42,955 bases of DNA from positions 1-42,955 of the forward strand of contig CANSQM010000022.1 of NCBI GenBank assembly GCA_947649205.1, given 5' to 3'. This document shows, piece by piece, positions 31,392-38,837 of the stretch (within the stretch, counting starts at the first letter, position 1; each line of letters begins with the position of its first letter). The position numbers were made by a program, and so were the translations under genes. The notes beneath the pieces are model-generated. The model ran no database searches. It worked only from the letters and a program-made list of their open reading frames with translations, and was not told the DNA's origin. This stretch comes from an uncultured Enterorhabdus sp. Lineage in GTDB: Bacteria; Actinomycetota; Coriobacteriia; Coriobacteriales; Eggerthellaceae.

Positions 31392-32537
31392 CTAGGCCTC
31401 GGCGCGCACGGCGGCGGCCACGGCGTCGGCGGCCCGCGGGTCGAAGGGATCGGGCATGATGAAGTCCTCGCGCAGTTCCTCGTCGGACACCAGGGCGGCC
31501 AGGGCCCGGGCGGCGGCCAGCTTCATGGGCTCGGTGATGCGCTCGGCCCGGGCCTGGAGGGCGCCCTTGAAGATGCCCGGGAAGGCCACGACGTTGTTCA
31601 CCTGGTTCGGGAAGTCCGAGCGCCCCGTCCCCACGACGCGGGCCCCGGCGGCCTTCGCCTCATCGGGGAAAATTTCAGGGGTGGGGTTGGCCATGGCGAA
31701 CACGATGGCGTCATCGGCCATGGAGGCCACCATCTCGCCGGTGATGGCCCCGGGCGCCGATACACCGATAACGATATCGGCCCCGGCCATGGCGTCGGCC
31801 AGGGTGCCCTGGACATCGTCCAGGTTCGTCGCGGCCAGCATGGCCCGCTGGGCGTCGTTCATGCCCTCGTAGGCGCTGCTCAGAATGCCGCGGATGTCGC
31901 ACATGGTGACGTTTTCGAAGCCGTAGCTCAGCAGCAGCTTCGCGATGGCAATGCCAGCCGACCCGGCGCCGTTGACCACCACGCGGGCCGTGGTGTCCTT
32001 GCCGGTCAGGCGCAGGGCGTTGATGATGCCCGACAGCACCACGATGGCCGTGCCGTGCTGATCGTCGTGGAAGACGGGAATGTCCAGGGCATCGTTCAGG
32101 CGCGCCTCGATCTCGAAGCAGCGAGGAGCCGCGATGTCCTCCAGGTTGATGCCGCCGAAGGCCGGGGCGATGCGGATGACCGTCTCGATGATCTCCTCGG
32201 TGTCCTGGGTGTCCAGGCAGATGGGGAAGGCGTCCACGTCGCCGAAGCGCTTGAACAGCACGGCCTTGCCCTCCATGACCGGCATGGCCGCCGCAGGGCC
32301 GATGTTGCCCAAGCCCAGCACCGCGCTGCCATCGGAGACGACGGCCACGGTGTTGCCCTTGATGGTGTACTCGTAGGCCGCCTCCGGGTTCTCGGCGATC
32401 ACCTTGCAAGGCTCGGCCACGCCGGGCGTGTAGGCCACGGCCAGATCGTGACGGTCGTCGATGGCCATCTTCGGATCGAAGGCCAGCTTGCCCTTCCAGG
32501 CAGCATGTTGGGCGAGGGCTTCCTCTACAATATCCAT
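31392..32537 (-). CDS. NAD(P)-dependent malic enzyme
   Basis: This enzyme oxidatively decarboxylates malate to pyruvate. The 381-aa size and sequence fit the short bacterial type: DLAVAYTPGVAEPCKVI (catalytic Tyr), KGNTVAVVSDGSAVLGLGNIGP, KAVLFKRFGDVDAFPICLDT, INLEDIAAPRCFEIE and IPVFHDDQHGTAIV (metal ligands), NGAGSAGIAIAKLL (nucleotide site), and TGRSDFPNQVNNVVAFPGIFKGAL. ATG 32535-32537 has AAGGA ten bases upstream; the 30 codons above it overlap the promoter. It is divergent from a two-subunit fumarase, so both malate-handling enzymes share one intergenic region. It heads the operon with tmk. Confidence 0.94.
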   Translation of the reverse strand: MDIVEEALAQHAAWKGKLAFDPKMAIDDRHDLAVAYTPGVAEPCKVIAENPEAAYEYTIKGNTVAVVSDGSAVLGLGNIGPAAAMPVMEGKAVLFKRFGDVDAFPICLDTQDTEEIIETVIRIAPAFGGINLEDIAAPRCFEIEARLNDALDIPVFHDDQHGTAIVVLSGIINALRLTGKDTTARVVVNGAGSAGIAIAKLLLSYGFENVTMCDIRGILSSAYEGMNDAQRAMLAATNLDDVQGTLADAMAGADIVIGVSAPGAITGEMVASMADDAIVFAMANPTPEIFPDEAKAAGARVVGTGRSDFPNQVNNVVAFPGIFKGALQARAERITEPMKLAAARALAALVSDEELREDFIMPDPFDPRAADAVAAAVRAEA

Positions 32538-32588
32538 AACAGTACGTTCCTTAGAACCATTGAGGCGAATAGAGTCGTTAACCTGCTT

Positions 32589-32594
32589 ATTGTA
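32589..32594 (-). promoter_or_regulatory. -10 element for the malic enzyme operon
   Basis: TACAAT on the minus strand about 50 bp before the ATG. The -35 region (TGGTTA at 16 bp) is weak. It is the only good -10 in the region on this strand. Confidence 0.45.
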
Positions 32595-32710
32595 CCCCAA
32601 GGTGCCCCAATAACCACCGCTGCGCACAAGCTACACGCAGACCCTCGTCTCCGGCGACCGGCCACCGACGGCCGACGAGAGCACCTCCGCCTCGCTCTGC
32701 AACGAAACTA

Positions 32711-32817
32711 ACGGTTCTCGTAGTCGGCGGCCGGCCATCGCCCACCTTCTGTCAGCATTTCCCCAGGTCACGTTTTTCGAAGGCAGAAACCAACTCCGCG
32801 AAAACTACGAGAACCGT
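32711..32817. repeat. Inverted repeat pair flanking 79 bp in the malic enzyme/fumarase divergent region
   Basis: ACGGTTCTCGTAGT (32711-32724) returns perfectly inverted at 32804-32817. The arms share further imperfect similarity on both sides (CGAAA... and ...CGCGG), and the right arm also lies in a smaller hairpin, GCGAAAAC/GTTTTCGC with a 13-nt loop. The region between has no gene. Operator pair, MITE ends, or REP-type repeat are all possible. Confidence 0.55.
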
Positions 32818-32864
32818 CGTTTTCGCCGCAAAAAATGCCTCTCGGGAAGTAAAGCGAAGTGCGC

Positions 32865-32870
32865 TACACT
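32865..32870 (+). promoter_or_regulatory. -10 element for the fumarase genes
   Basis: TACACT at 32865-32870, 21 bp before the ATG at 32892. No clear -35 hexamer; the right arm of the inverted repeat ends 47 bp upstream, suggesting activator control. Confidence 0.35.
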
Positions 32871-32891
32871 GGTTTAGTCGAAAGGAACGCC

Positions 32892-33746
32892 ATGGGAACT
32901 GACAACTTGAACGCCGAGGTAGTGGCCGCCGCCGTCTACGACGCCATCCGCGAGAGCGCCACCATCCTGCGCCCCGATTTCCGCCGGGCCATCGAAGAAG
33001 CCCGCGAGGCCGCCGACCCCAAAAGCCGTGCCGAAGGGGTGCTCGGCCGAATTCTGAAGAACGCCGACATCGCGGCCGCGGACAACGTGCCCCTGTGCCA
33101 GGACACCGGCAGCGTGTGGGTCTGCTTGGAAGTGGGCGAGGCGCTGGCCGTGCCGGGAAACATCTTCTCCCAGGTCAATGATGCCGTGGCCCGTGCCTAT
33201 GCCGACGGGCGTCTGCGCATGTCCCTCGTGCGCGACGCCCTGTTCGACCGCGCCAACAGCGGCGACAACACCCCGGCCTTCTGCGAGTTGAAGCTCGTCG
33301 AGGGCCACGGCGCCACCCTCCACGTACTGCTCAAGGGCGGCGGCTCGGACAACGCCTCCCGCGTGGTCATGCTGCCCCCCGGGGCCGGCGCGGCCGGCGT
33401 ACGGAAGGCGGTGCTCGACTGCGTGCGGGAGAAGGCGGCCAACGCCTGCCCGCCCCTCGTCATCGGCCTGGGCGTGGGAGCCACCTTCGACAAGGTGGCC
33501 GGCCTGGCCAAGCACGCCCTTTTGCGACCCGTGGGCGCGTCGGCCGCCAGCGACGAGGCCGCAGCCTTCGAGGAGGCGTTGCTCGCCGAGGTGAACGCCT
33601 TAGGCATCGGCCCAGCGGCCCTGGGAGGAGCGCCCACGGCCGTGGCCGTGCACCTGGAAACGGCCCCCTGCCACATCGCCGCCCTGCCCGTGGCCGTGAA
33701 CATGGGCTGCTGCGCCATGCGCAGCGCCTCCATCAAGCTCGTCTAG
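32892..33746 (+). CDS. Class I fumarase / L-tartrate dehydratase alpha subunit
   Basis: This 4Fe-4S hydro-lyase subunit interconverts fumarate and malate (or dehydrates tartrate) with the beta subunit encoded next. The 284-aa protein shows NVPLCQDTGSVWVCLEVG (first cluster Cys), LFDRANSGDNTPAF, KGGGSDNASRVVMLPPGAG, IGLGVGATFDKVAGLAKHALLRPVG, and the C-terminal VNMGCCAMRSASI with the remaining cluster ligands. ATG 32892 has AAAGGAA upstream. The location opposite malic enzyme favours fumarase over tartrate dehydratase, but sequence alone does not settle it. The oxygen-labile cluster fits an anaerobe. Confidence 0.92.
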   Translation: MGTDNLNAEVVAAAVYDAIRESATILRPDFRRAIEEAREAADPKSRAEGVLGRILKNADIAAADNVPLCQDTGSVWVCLEVGEALAVPGNIFSQVNDAVARAYADGRLRMSLVRDALFDRANSGDNTPAFCELKLVEGHGATLHVLLKGGGSDNASRVVMLPPGAGAAGVRKAVLDCVREKAANACPPLVIGLGVGATFDKVAGLAKHALLRPVGASAASDEAAAFEEALLAEVNALGIGPAALGGAPTAVAVHLETAPCHIAALPVAVNMGCCAMRSASIKLV

Positions 33747-33853
33747 CCCCGTTGCCCCCGTTCCGAATCGCCCCGATCCGCACCGTCCCGAGGCGGCGGG
33801 GCCCTTCCGAAGGATCCCGCGCACTCCCCGTGTCACCAAGAAAGGAAGCCCCC

Positions 33854-34405
33854 ATGGCGAAGACCGTCTCCCTCACCCTGCCGCTGACCCGCGAGGCCAT
33901 TGCCGCTCTGGAAGCCGGCGACGAGGTGCTGCTCTCCGGCCCCGTCTACACCATGCGCGATGCCGGCCACGAGCGGGCCCTCCAATGCCTGGAAGATACC
34001 GGCGAGCTGCCCTTCGGCCTGGCGGGCGCCACCCTCTTCTACGCCGGCCCCACGCCGGCCGCCGCGGGGCGCCCCTTGGGCTCGGTCGGTCCCACCACCG
34101 CCAGCCGCATGGACTTCGCCACGCCGCAGCTCTTCGAGGCCGGCATCGTAGCCGCCATCGGCAAGGGCAAGCGCAGCCCCGCCGTGGTGGAGACCTGTAG
34201 GGAAACCGGCAGCATCTACCTGTGCACCATCGGAGGCGTCGCCGCGCTCCTCGCCAAGGCCGTCACTGAAAGCGAACTCGTGGGCTGGGAAGACCTCGGC
34301 ACCGAGGCCCTGCGCAAGCTCACCCTGAAGGACTTCCCCACCTACGTAGCCGTCGACACCAAAGGCCAGGACCTCTACCGCCAAATAGAGCAAGCCGCCC
34401 AATAG
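33854..34405 (+). CDS. Class I fumarase / L-tartrate dehydratase beta subunit
   Basis: The 183-aa partner of the alpha subunit. Landmarks: LPLTREAIAALEAGDEVLLSGPVYTMRDAGHERAL, ATLFYAGPTPA, GSVGPTTASRMD (substrate phosphate/carboxylate loop), and CRETGSIYLCTIGGVAALLAKAV. The ATG has AAAGGAAG upstream and lies 107 bp after the alpha stop, a longer gap than usual but without a terminator. Two-subunit organisation is common in anaerobes and archaea. Confidence 0.92.
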   Translation: MAKTVSLTLPLTREAIAALEAGDEVLLSGPVYTMRDAGHERALQCLEDTGELPFGLAGATLFYAGPTPAAAGRPLGSVGPTTASRMDFATPQLFEAGIVAAIGKGKRSPAVVETCRETGSIYLCTIGGVAALLAKAVTESELVGWEDLGTEALRKLTLKDFPTYVAVDTKGQDLYRQIEQAAQ

Positions 34406-34939
34406 AACCCCGAGCCCCCAAGAAGCGCTCGGGAAGAATCGGCTCGGTACCTGGCGGCACGAACTCTCCCGTCGCCCGCTCTCCGCCGGGCGGCCAAAGG
34501 GCCAGACACCCTCCGCCGAGCCCTCAACGGGTTGACGCACCCCGAACGCCCAAAAGGCGAGGGTGTCCTCTGCCGAGCGCCCTCGCAGCCCGTTGCCATC
34601 GTCGCGGTATCCCTTCGATACCAAACCCTCCCTTTTCGTCATCCCAAACCCCCTTTTTTGCCATCTTCTCTGGAACTCCGTCAAGATTCGGGGGTTTGGT
34701 ACCGACAATCCCCTTGATCGGAAAATTTGACCTGGGGTTTCTTCGCCCAGAAATACCAAACCACTTGTTTTTGGCATACCAAACCCCCGAATTTTGACGC
34801 CAATTCCCCAAAATACCCGAAGGCATCCGGCCACCGATCCCAAAGCAACCGAAAACACCTGATCGACGACCCCGGGGTGCTCGGAAGGCGCTCGTCGCCC
34901 CTCCCCCTCCCCGATCGCTCCGCAAAGAACTCGACTGGT
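34406..34939. repeat. Gene-free region with five ATACCAAACC-type motifs and a long inverted repeat
   Basis: No credible gene. ATACCAAACC occurs exactly at 34618-34627, 34753-34762 and 34776-34785, with one mismatch at 34641-34650, and inverted (9/10) at 34693-34702. Two arms, 34679-34701 and 34777-34799, are inverted copies matching 22 of 23 bp; similarity continues a few bases outside. On the minus strand the two halves read as an imperfect ~40-bp tandem duplication (GGGTTTGG..ATG.C..AAA). The left part, 34406-34610, shows nothing notable. Confidence 0.6.
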
Positions 34940-35015
34940 AAAGAAAGAGCTCTGCACCAGCAGCAAGTGCGCTGGTACAGAGCTCCCATGGGTGCGCCCC
35001 TTCCGCTCTTTCTTT
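34940..35015. terminator. Strong hairpin terminator(s) downstream of topA
   Basis: An inner hairpin (34947-34985) pairs GAGCTCTGcACCAGC with GCTGGTaCAGAGCTC (14 of 15); on the minus strand it is followed by TTTCTTTACC and can end topA transcripts. An outer pair AAAGAAAGAGC (34940-34950) and GCTCTTTCTTT (35005-35015) gives a T-rich end on the plus strand too, for readthrough from the fumarase genes. Confidence 0.75.
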
Positions 35016-35097
35016 AATCGCGTTCGGAAGGGGATCAGCGCTCAGCGGGCGGCGATGGGCACCCTCCGGGCGCTTCCCCGAAGGTTCCCAGCAAAAG

Positions 35098-37611
35098 CTA
35101 CTTCTTAGCAGCCTTCCGAGAGCCGCCCTTGGCGGCCTTCTTCTCGGCCTTGGCCTTCTCCTCTTCCTCTTTCCCCGGGCAATCGAAGTTCGGGCACAGC
35201 TTCCACGGGCCGCGGGCGGTCTTGATGACCACCATAGGGGCGCCGCAGTGCTCGCACACCTCCTCGGTGGGGATGATGTCGCCGTACTGGGGCAGCGGGT
35301 AGCGCGTGGCGCACTCATCGAAGTTCTCGCAGGTGACCGAGCGCTTCAGCGTGCGCGGGTTGCGCCGGGCGATGAGCTGCTTGTCGAGGCCCTTGGCCGC
35401 GCAGGCGGGGCACTTCCCCACCACCACCTCGGGCTCCTGGTTCGTGGGACAGTTCGGGTCGATGCACTGGGTGCGGGGCTTGGAGCGGAACGCCGTCACC
35501 TTCACCTGGGGCATGCCGCAGGTGGGGCACTTCTCGGGCACCGCCTCGATCTTGCCCTTGGGCAGCGGATAGGTCACGTCGCAGTCGGGCCAGCCGGCGC
35601 AGCCGATGAACATCGACTTGGTCTTGTGGCTCGCCCGCAGTTGGAGGTCCTTGCCGCACTTCGGGCACGGGCCCACGTAGGCATCGGCGGCCACGGCATC
35701 GGAGAGAGCCTCGGCCACCTCCTCGGAATGGGGCATGAGGTTGGCCAGCTGCTCGGACAGCAGTTGGCGCGACTTCTCCACCACCTCGTCCTTGGTGACG
35801 GCCCCCTCGGCGATGGAGTCCATGGAGTGCTCCAGCTCGGCGGTCATCTCCGCGTGGGTGATGTGGGGCGCGAACTTGTCCAGGGCCTCGATGACGGCGA
35901 TGCCGAGCTGCGAGGGCTCGATGGGATCGTTCTGCACGTACTTCACCTGGTAGAGGCGCTCGATGATGGAGGCGCGGGTCGATTTCGTGCCGAGGCCCAG
36001 CTTCTCCATCTCCTGGACGAGCTTGCCCTGGGAGTAGCGGGCCGGCGGCTCGGTCTGCTTTTTGGTGCAGGTCGCGCCGTTGAAGGCGATGGTGGCCCCC
36101 TCGGCCATGGAGGGCAGCGTCTCGTCCTTCTTCAGGCCATAGGGGTAGATGGCGCGGAAGCCCGGCACCGCGAGCACGTCGCCCTTGGCCACGAAGGGCT
36201 CGCCGGCCACATCCAGGGTCACCTTCGTGCCCTCCACCGTGGCCGGCCCCGAGAGGGTGGCCAGGAAGCGGCGGGCGATGAGGTTGTACAGCTTGTAGTC
36301 GGCGGCCGACAGGTCGTCGGGCGTGGCCGCGGCCGTGGGGTAGATGGGCGGGTGGTCGGTGGTCTCGGTCTTGCCGCGGGTGGCCTTCAGGGGCCCGGCG
36401 GCCAGAAGCTCGCGGCAGTAGGGGCCGTAGGCCGGATTGCCGGCGATGGCGTTCACCACTTCGGCCAGATCGAGGGAGTCGGGGTACACCGTGTTGTCCA
36501 CGCGGGGGTAGGAGATGTAGCCGTCCATGTACAGGCTCTCGGCGATGCGCATGCAGCGGGCCGGGCTGATGCCCTCGGCCGAGGCGGCCGCCATGAGCGA
36601 GGTGGTGTTGAAGGGCACGGGCGCGGCCACGGTGCGCTTCTTCTTCTCCACCGATACCACGCGCGCGGTCGTGGCGCCCTCCACATGGGCCATGGCCGCA
36701 TCGGCCTCGGCCTCCACCTTGAAGCGGGCCGTGGCGTGGGGCGCCTCGAAGGCCTCAGAGCCGTCACCAGCGGTGGGGCCGCTCGCCGCGCCCGCGTCGA
36801 AGGCGCCGCGGATGACCCAGTAGTCCTCGGGCACGAAGGCCATGCGCTCCCGCTCCCGTTCCACGATGATGGCCAAGGTCGGCGTCTGCACGCGGCCCGA
36901 GGAGCGCACGTTGCCGTAGCCGGCGAACTTCACGAGGGTGAGGTAGCGGGTGAGCACCGCGCCCCAGATGAGGTCGATATCGCGACGGGACCCGCCGGCG
37001 GCGGCCAGGTCGTCGTCCATGGGCACGAGGTTCGCGAAGGCGTGGGTGATCTCGGGCTTGGTGAAGGCCGAGTAGCGGGCGCGGGACACCGGGGCCGTGG
37101 CGTTCACCTGGCGGCAGCAGGCCAGGGCGTCCGAGCCGATGAGCTCGCCCTCGCGGTCGAAGTCGGTGGCGATCACGATGGAGTCGGCCTTCTTCGCCAG
37201 GTTCTTGAGGGAGCGGATGATGTCCTTCTCCTTGGGCAGCTTCTCGATGGGAGCGTAGATGAGATAGGGCAGCGCCTCCATCTTCCACCCCTTCAGCTCC
37301 ACGCCGTCAGCGGTGAAGGGCTTCTTCTTTTTGAAAGGGGGCACCGGCAGGGCGGCCGGCAGCACGGCCGGCAGCGCCTCGCCCTCGGCGGTCACGCCGG
37401 ACCAGCCGCCGCGCTTCTTATATATGAGGGACGGAGTGAAGTCGGGCTCCAGGATATGGCCGCGCAGGCCGATGGTCACCCACTCCTCCCCGTCGATATC
37501 GAATCGGTAGACCGGGGTGTTGAACACCTTGTCGGCCTTGGGCTTCGTAGCCCCCAGCAGATCGGCGATCTTGACCGCCGCATCGTTCTTCTCGGTAACG
37601 ACCAGCTTCAT
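35098..37611 (-). CDS. topA: DNA topoisomerase I, type IA, with multiple C-terminal zinc ribbons
   Basis: This enzyme relaxes negative supercoils. The 837-aa protein has a Toprim domain (KLVVTEKNDAAVKIADLLG at the start, TDFDREGE at 149-156), the type IA core SSGRVQTPTLAIIVERERE (about 237-255), active-site Tyr368 in GYISYPRVDNTVYP, and TKSTRASIIERL. The end (about 640-815) has four Cys-rich ribbons (CPKCGK..CAGWPDC; CPTCG..CIDPNC; CPACA..CENFDEC; CEHCG..CPNFDC), then a Lys-rich tail. The spacing and N-terminus look closer to archaeal TopA than to E. coli TopA. AGGAGG lies before the ATG. Confidence 0.94.
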   Translation of the reverse strand: MKLVVTEKNDAAVKIADLLGATKPKADKVFNTPVYRFDIDGEEWVTIGLRGHILEPDFTPSLIYKKRGGWSGVTAEGEALPAVLPAALPVPPFKKKKPFTADGVELKGWKMEALPYLIYAPIEKLPKEKDIIRSLKNLAKKADSIVIATDFDREGELIGSDALACCRQVNATAPVSRARYSAFTKPEITHAFANLVPMDDDLAAAGGSRRDIDLIWGAVLTRYLTLVKFAGYGNVRSSGRVQTPTLAIIVERERERMAFVPEDYWVIRGAFDAGAASGPTAGDGSEAFEAPHATARFKVEAEADAAMAHVEGATTARVVSVEKKKRTVAAPVPFNTTSLMAAASAEGISPARCMRIAESLYMDGYISYPRVDNTVYPDSLDLAEVVNAIAGNPAYGPYCRELLAAGPLKATRGKTETTDHPPIYPTAAATPDDLSAADYKLYNLIARRFLATLSGPATVEGTKVTLDVAGEPFVAKGDVLAVPGFRAIYPYGLKKDETLPSMAEGATIAFNGATCTKKQTEPPARYSQGKLVQEMEKLGLGTKSTRASIIERLYQVKYVQNDPIEPSQLGIAVIEALDKFAPHITHAEMTAELEHSMDSIAEGAVTKDEVVEKSRQLLSEQLANLMPHSEEVAEALSDAVAADAYVGPCPKCGKDLQLRASHKTKSMFIGCAGWPDCDVTYPLPKGKIEAVPEKCPTCGMPQVKVTAFRSKPRTQCIDPNCPTNQEPEVVVGKCPACAAKGLDKQLIARRNPRTLKRSVTCENFDECATRYPLPQYGDIIPTEEVCEHCGAPMVVIKTARGPWKLCPNFDCPGKEEEEKAKAEKKAAKGGSRKAAKK

Positions 37612-37629
37612 GTAAGGCCTCCTCCCTAG

Positions 37630-37743
37630 GGCCGCGTTTCCGCGCGGGCCGCGACATTCGCACGATTCCCCATTCAAGTTTTACGTGCGCGGGGTTTTGC
37701 AGGAACGCGAAGGGCGGCGCTCGTGGCCGCGTTTCCGCGCGGG
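37630..37743. repeat. 19-bp direct repeat pair in the topA leader
   Basis: GGCCGCGTTTCCGCGCGGG occurs at 37630-37648 and 37725-37743, 95 bp apart. Each copy contains a CGCG-TTTC-CGCG dyad. One copy is immediately upstream of the topA Shine-Dalgarno, the other near the predicted transcription start. Regulation by supercoiling or a repressor would be a guess. Confidence 0.6.
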
Positions 37744-37748
37744 GCTAA

Positions 37749-37776
37749 AGGATACACGATTTCGGCAACGGCGCAA
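37749..37776 (-). promoter_or_regulatory. Possible topA promoter
   Basis: TTGCGC (37771-37776) and TATCCT (37749-37754) on the minus strand with a 16-bp spacer; the upstream direct repeat would lie at about +1. The match is moderate. Confidence 0.35.
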
Positions 37777-38113
37777 GAAGAATACGACGGTCGCCCGCAC
37801 CGGCCCCCATCGGCCGCGGCCAGACGGCCCGGGCGGCGCAGCGCCATCGACGACCATGGTCATTCCCTGGACATCTCATCGCCAACCTTTGAAGATGCTG
37901 CGAGGTATTTATGAAGGGAGGGCCGCCCAAGGTACCATGGGCCCACGGCACCGTCGAATTGCAGCACAGATTCGCCGAAACCGACCACGGTACGCACCAC
38001 CGACGGCGCCCTTTGCCGACCCTGACGGTCGAAAGCTGACGAGAGCGGGTCCGCACGGGCCCATGAAGGAGAGCGGGGAGGCGGCTCGAGTGCCGTCGGC
38101 GTGAGGAGGCCCC

Positions 38114-38605
38114 ATGGACAAGATCATCAAAGCCCTCATCGGCCTCATCTTCGTATTCATCGCCCTGGTGGGCGTTTTCGGCATCCTGCCCCAGCTGGGC
38201 GTGGAATCCCCCTTCGCGAATTTCCAGAACCCCCTGGCGGGGCTGTTCGAGCAGGGCAAGAACGCCGCCGCCAACGCCGCCCTGGACGCCACGGGCCTGA
38301 AGAGCAAGGCCAAGGCGGCCATCGAGGGCAACCGCGACAAGATCGCCGCCGCCACAGGCCTGTCCGATGCCGAGGTGGACGCGGCCATTGACGCGCTTGC
38401 CATCGATAGCTGGGAGGTGACGAGCCTGCCCGAGGGCGCCAGCGAGACCGGCTCCTCCTCCATCAGCTACGGGGGCACCGACGCCACCATCACCACCTAC
38501 GACGACCCGAGCGTCGTCACGGTGAACGCCTACGGTCAGGACCTCACCCTCGCCGTCCCCGATTCCGCCCAGGACTACCTGCCGTTTTTGGGATATTTGG
38601 GATAG
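38114..38605 (+). CDS. Small membrane-anchored protein of unknown function
   Basis: I do not recognise this 163-aa protein. Residues 4-28 (IIKALIGLIFVFIALVGVFGILPQL) are a membrane anchor or uncleaved signal. An Ala-rich helical part follows (45-95, including KAAIEGNRDKIAAATGLSDAEVDAAIDAL), then a Ser/Thr/Gly-rich extracytoplasmic region with beta-like strands (TTYDDPSVVTVNAYGQDLTLAV) ending GYLG. AGGAGG lies five bases before the ATG, and third-codon-position GC is high, so it is real. It is alone on the plus strand, divergent from topA and convergent with the DUF1385 gene. Confidence 0.8.
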   Translation: MDKIIKALIGLIFVFIALVGVFGILPQLGVESPFANFQNPLAGLFEQGKNAAANAALDATGLKSKAKAAIEGNRDKIAAATGLSDAEVDAAIDALAIDSWEVTSLPEGASETGSSSISYGGTDATITTYDDPSVVTVNAYGQDLTLAVPDSAQDYLPFLGYLG

Positions 38606-38653
38606 AGCGAGACCCTCTCCCCCGCTCAAAAGAAACCGAGGATCGGCGGGTTC

Positions 38654-38690
38654 CTGAAGAGTTGCCCTCGCAACGAAGGCAACTCTTCAG
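38654..38690. other. 13-bp perfect hairpin after the small membrane protein gene
   Basis: CTGAAGAGTTGCC and GGCAACTCTTCAG around an 11-nt loop, 48 bp after the stop. Neither side has a T-run, so it is not a standard intrinsic terminator, though it may stop or stabilise transcripts of the convergent genes. Confidence 0.5.
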
Positions 38691-38756
38691 CCCGAGCGCG
38701 CTGCCGACCTCGATCGTAATCTACAACAGACTTCGGATGCCACTTCCCATCGCCTT

Positions 38757-38784
38757 GCAGGGCAAGGGCCGCACCCTTGCCGCA
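38757..38784. repeat. REP-like palindrome, copy 1
   Basis: GGCAAGGG-ccgca-CCCTTGCC (stem 38761-38768 with 38774-38781), flanked by GCAG and GCAG. The same core occurs near 42240 and 42313, always between genes. Confidence 0.6.
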
Positions 38785-38837
38785 GCCGAGCCGAACCCTC
38801 GTTCAGTCCAGCCTTAATGGGCGACGACCATGGCCAG

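Larger units (their letters stand above)
37612..38113. other. Gene-free divergent region between topA and a small membrane protein gene
   Basis: Contains direct repeats before topA (listed separately) and a possible topA promoter. The part 37860-38100 shows no dyad with a T-run, no tRNA and no credible gene; the promoter for the plus-strand gene at 38114 was not identified. Confidence 0.35.

Noticed and set aside
35248..37629. A 793-codon plus-strand open frame opposite topA
   Set aside because: Antisense shadow with low-complexity His/Gly/Leu composition.
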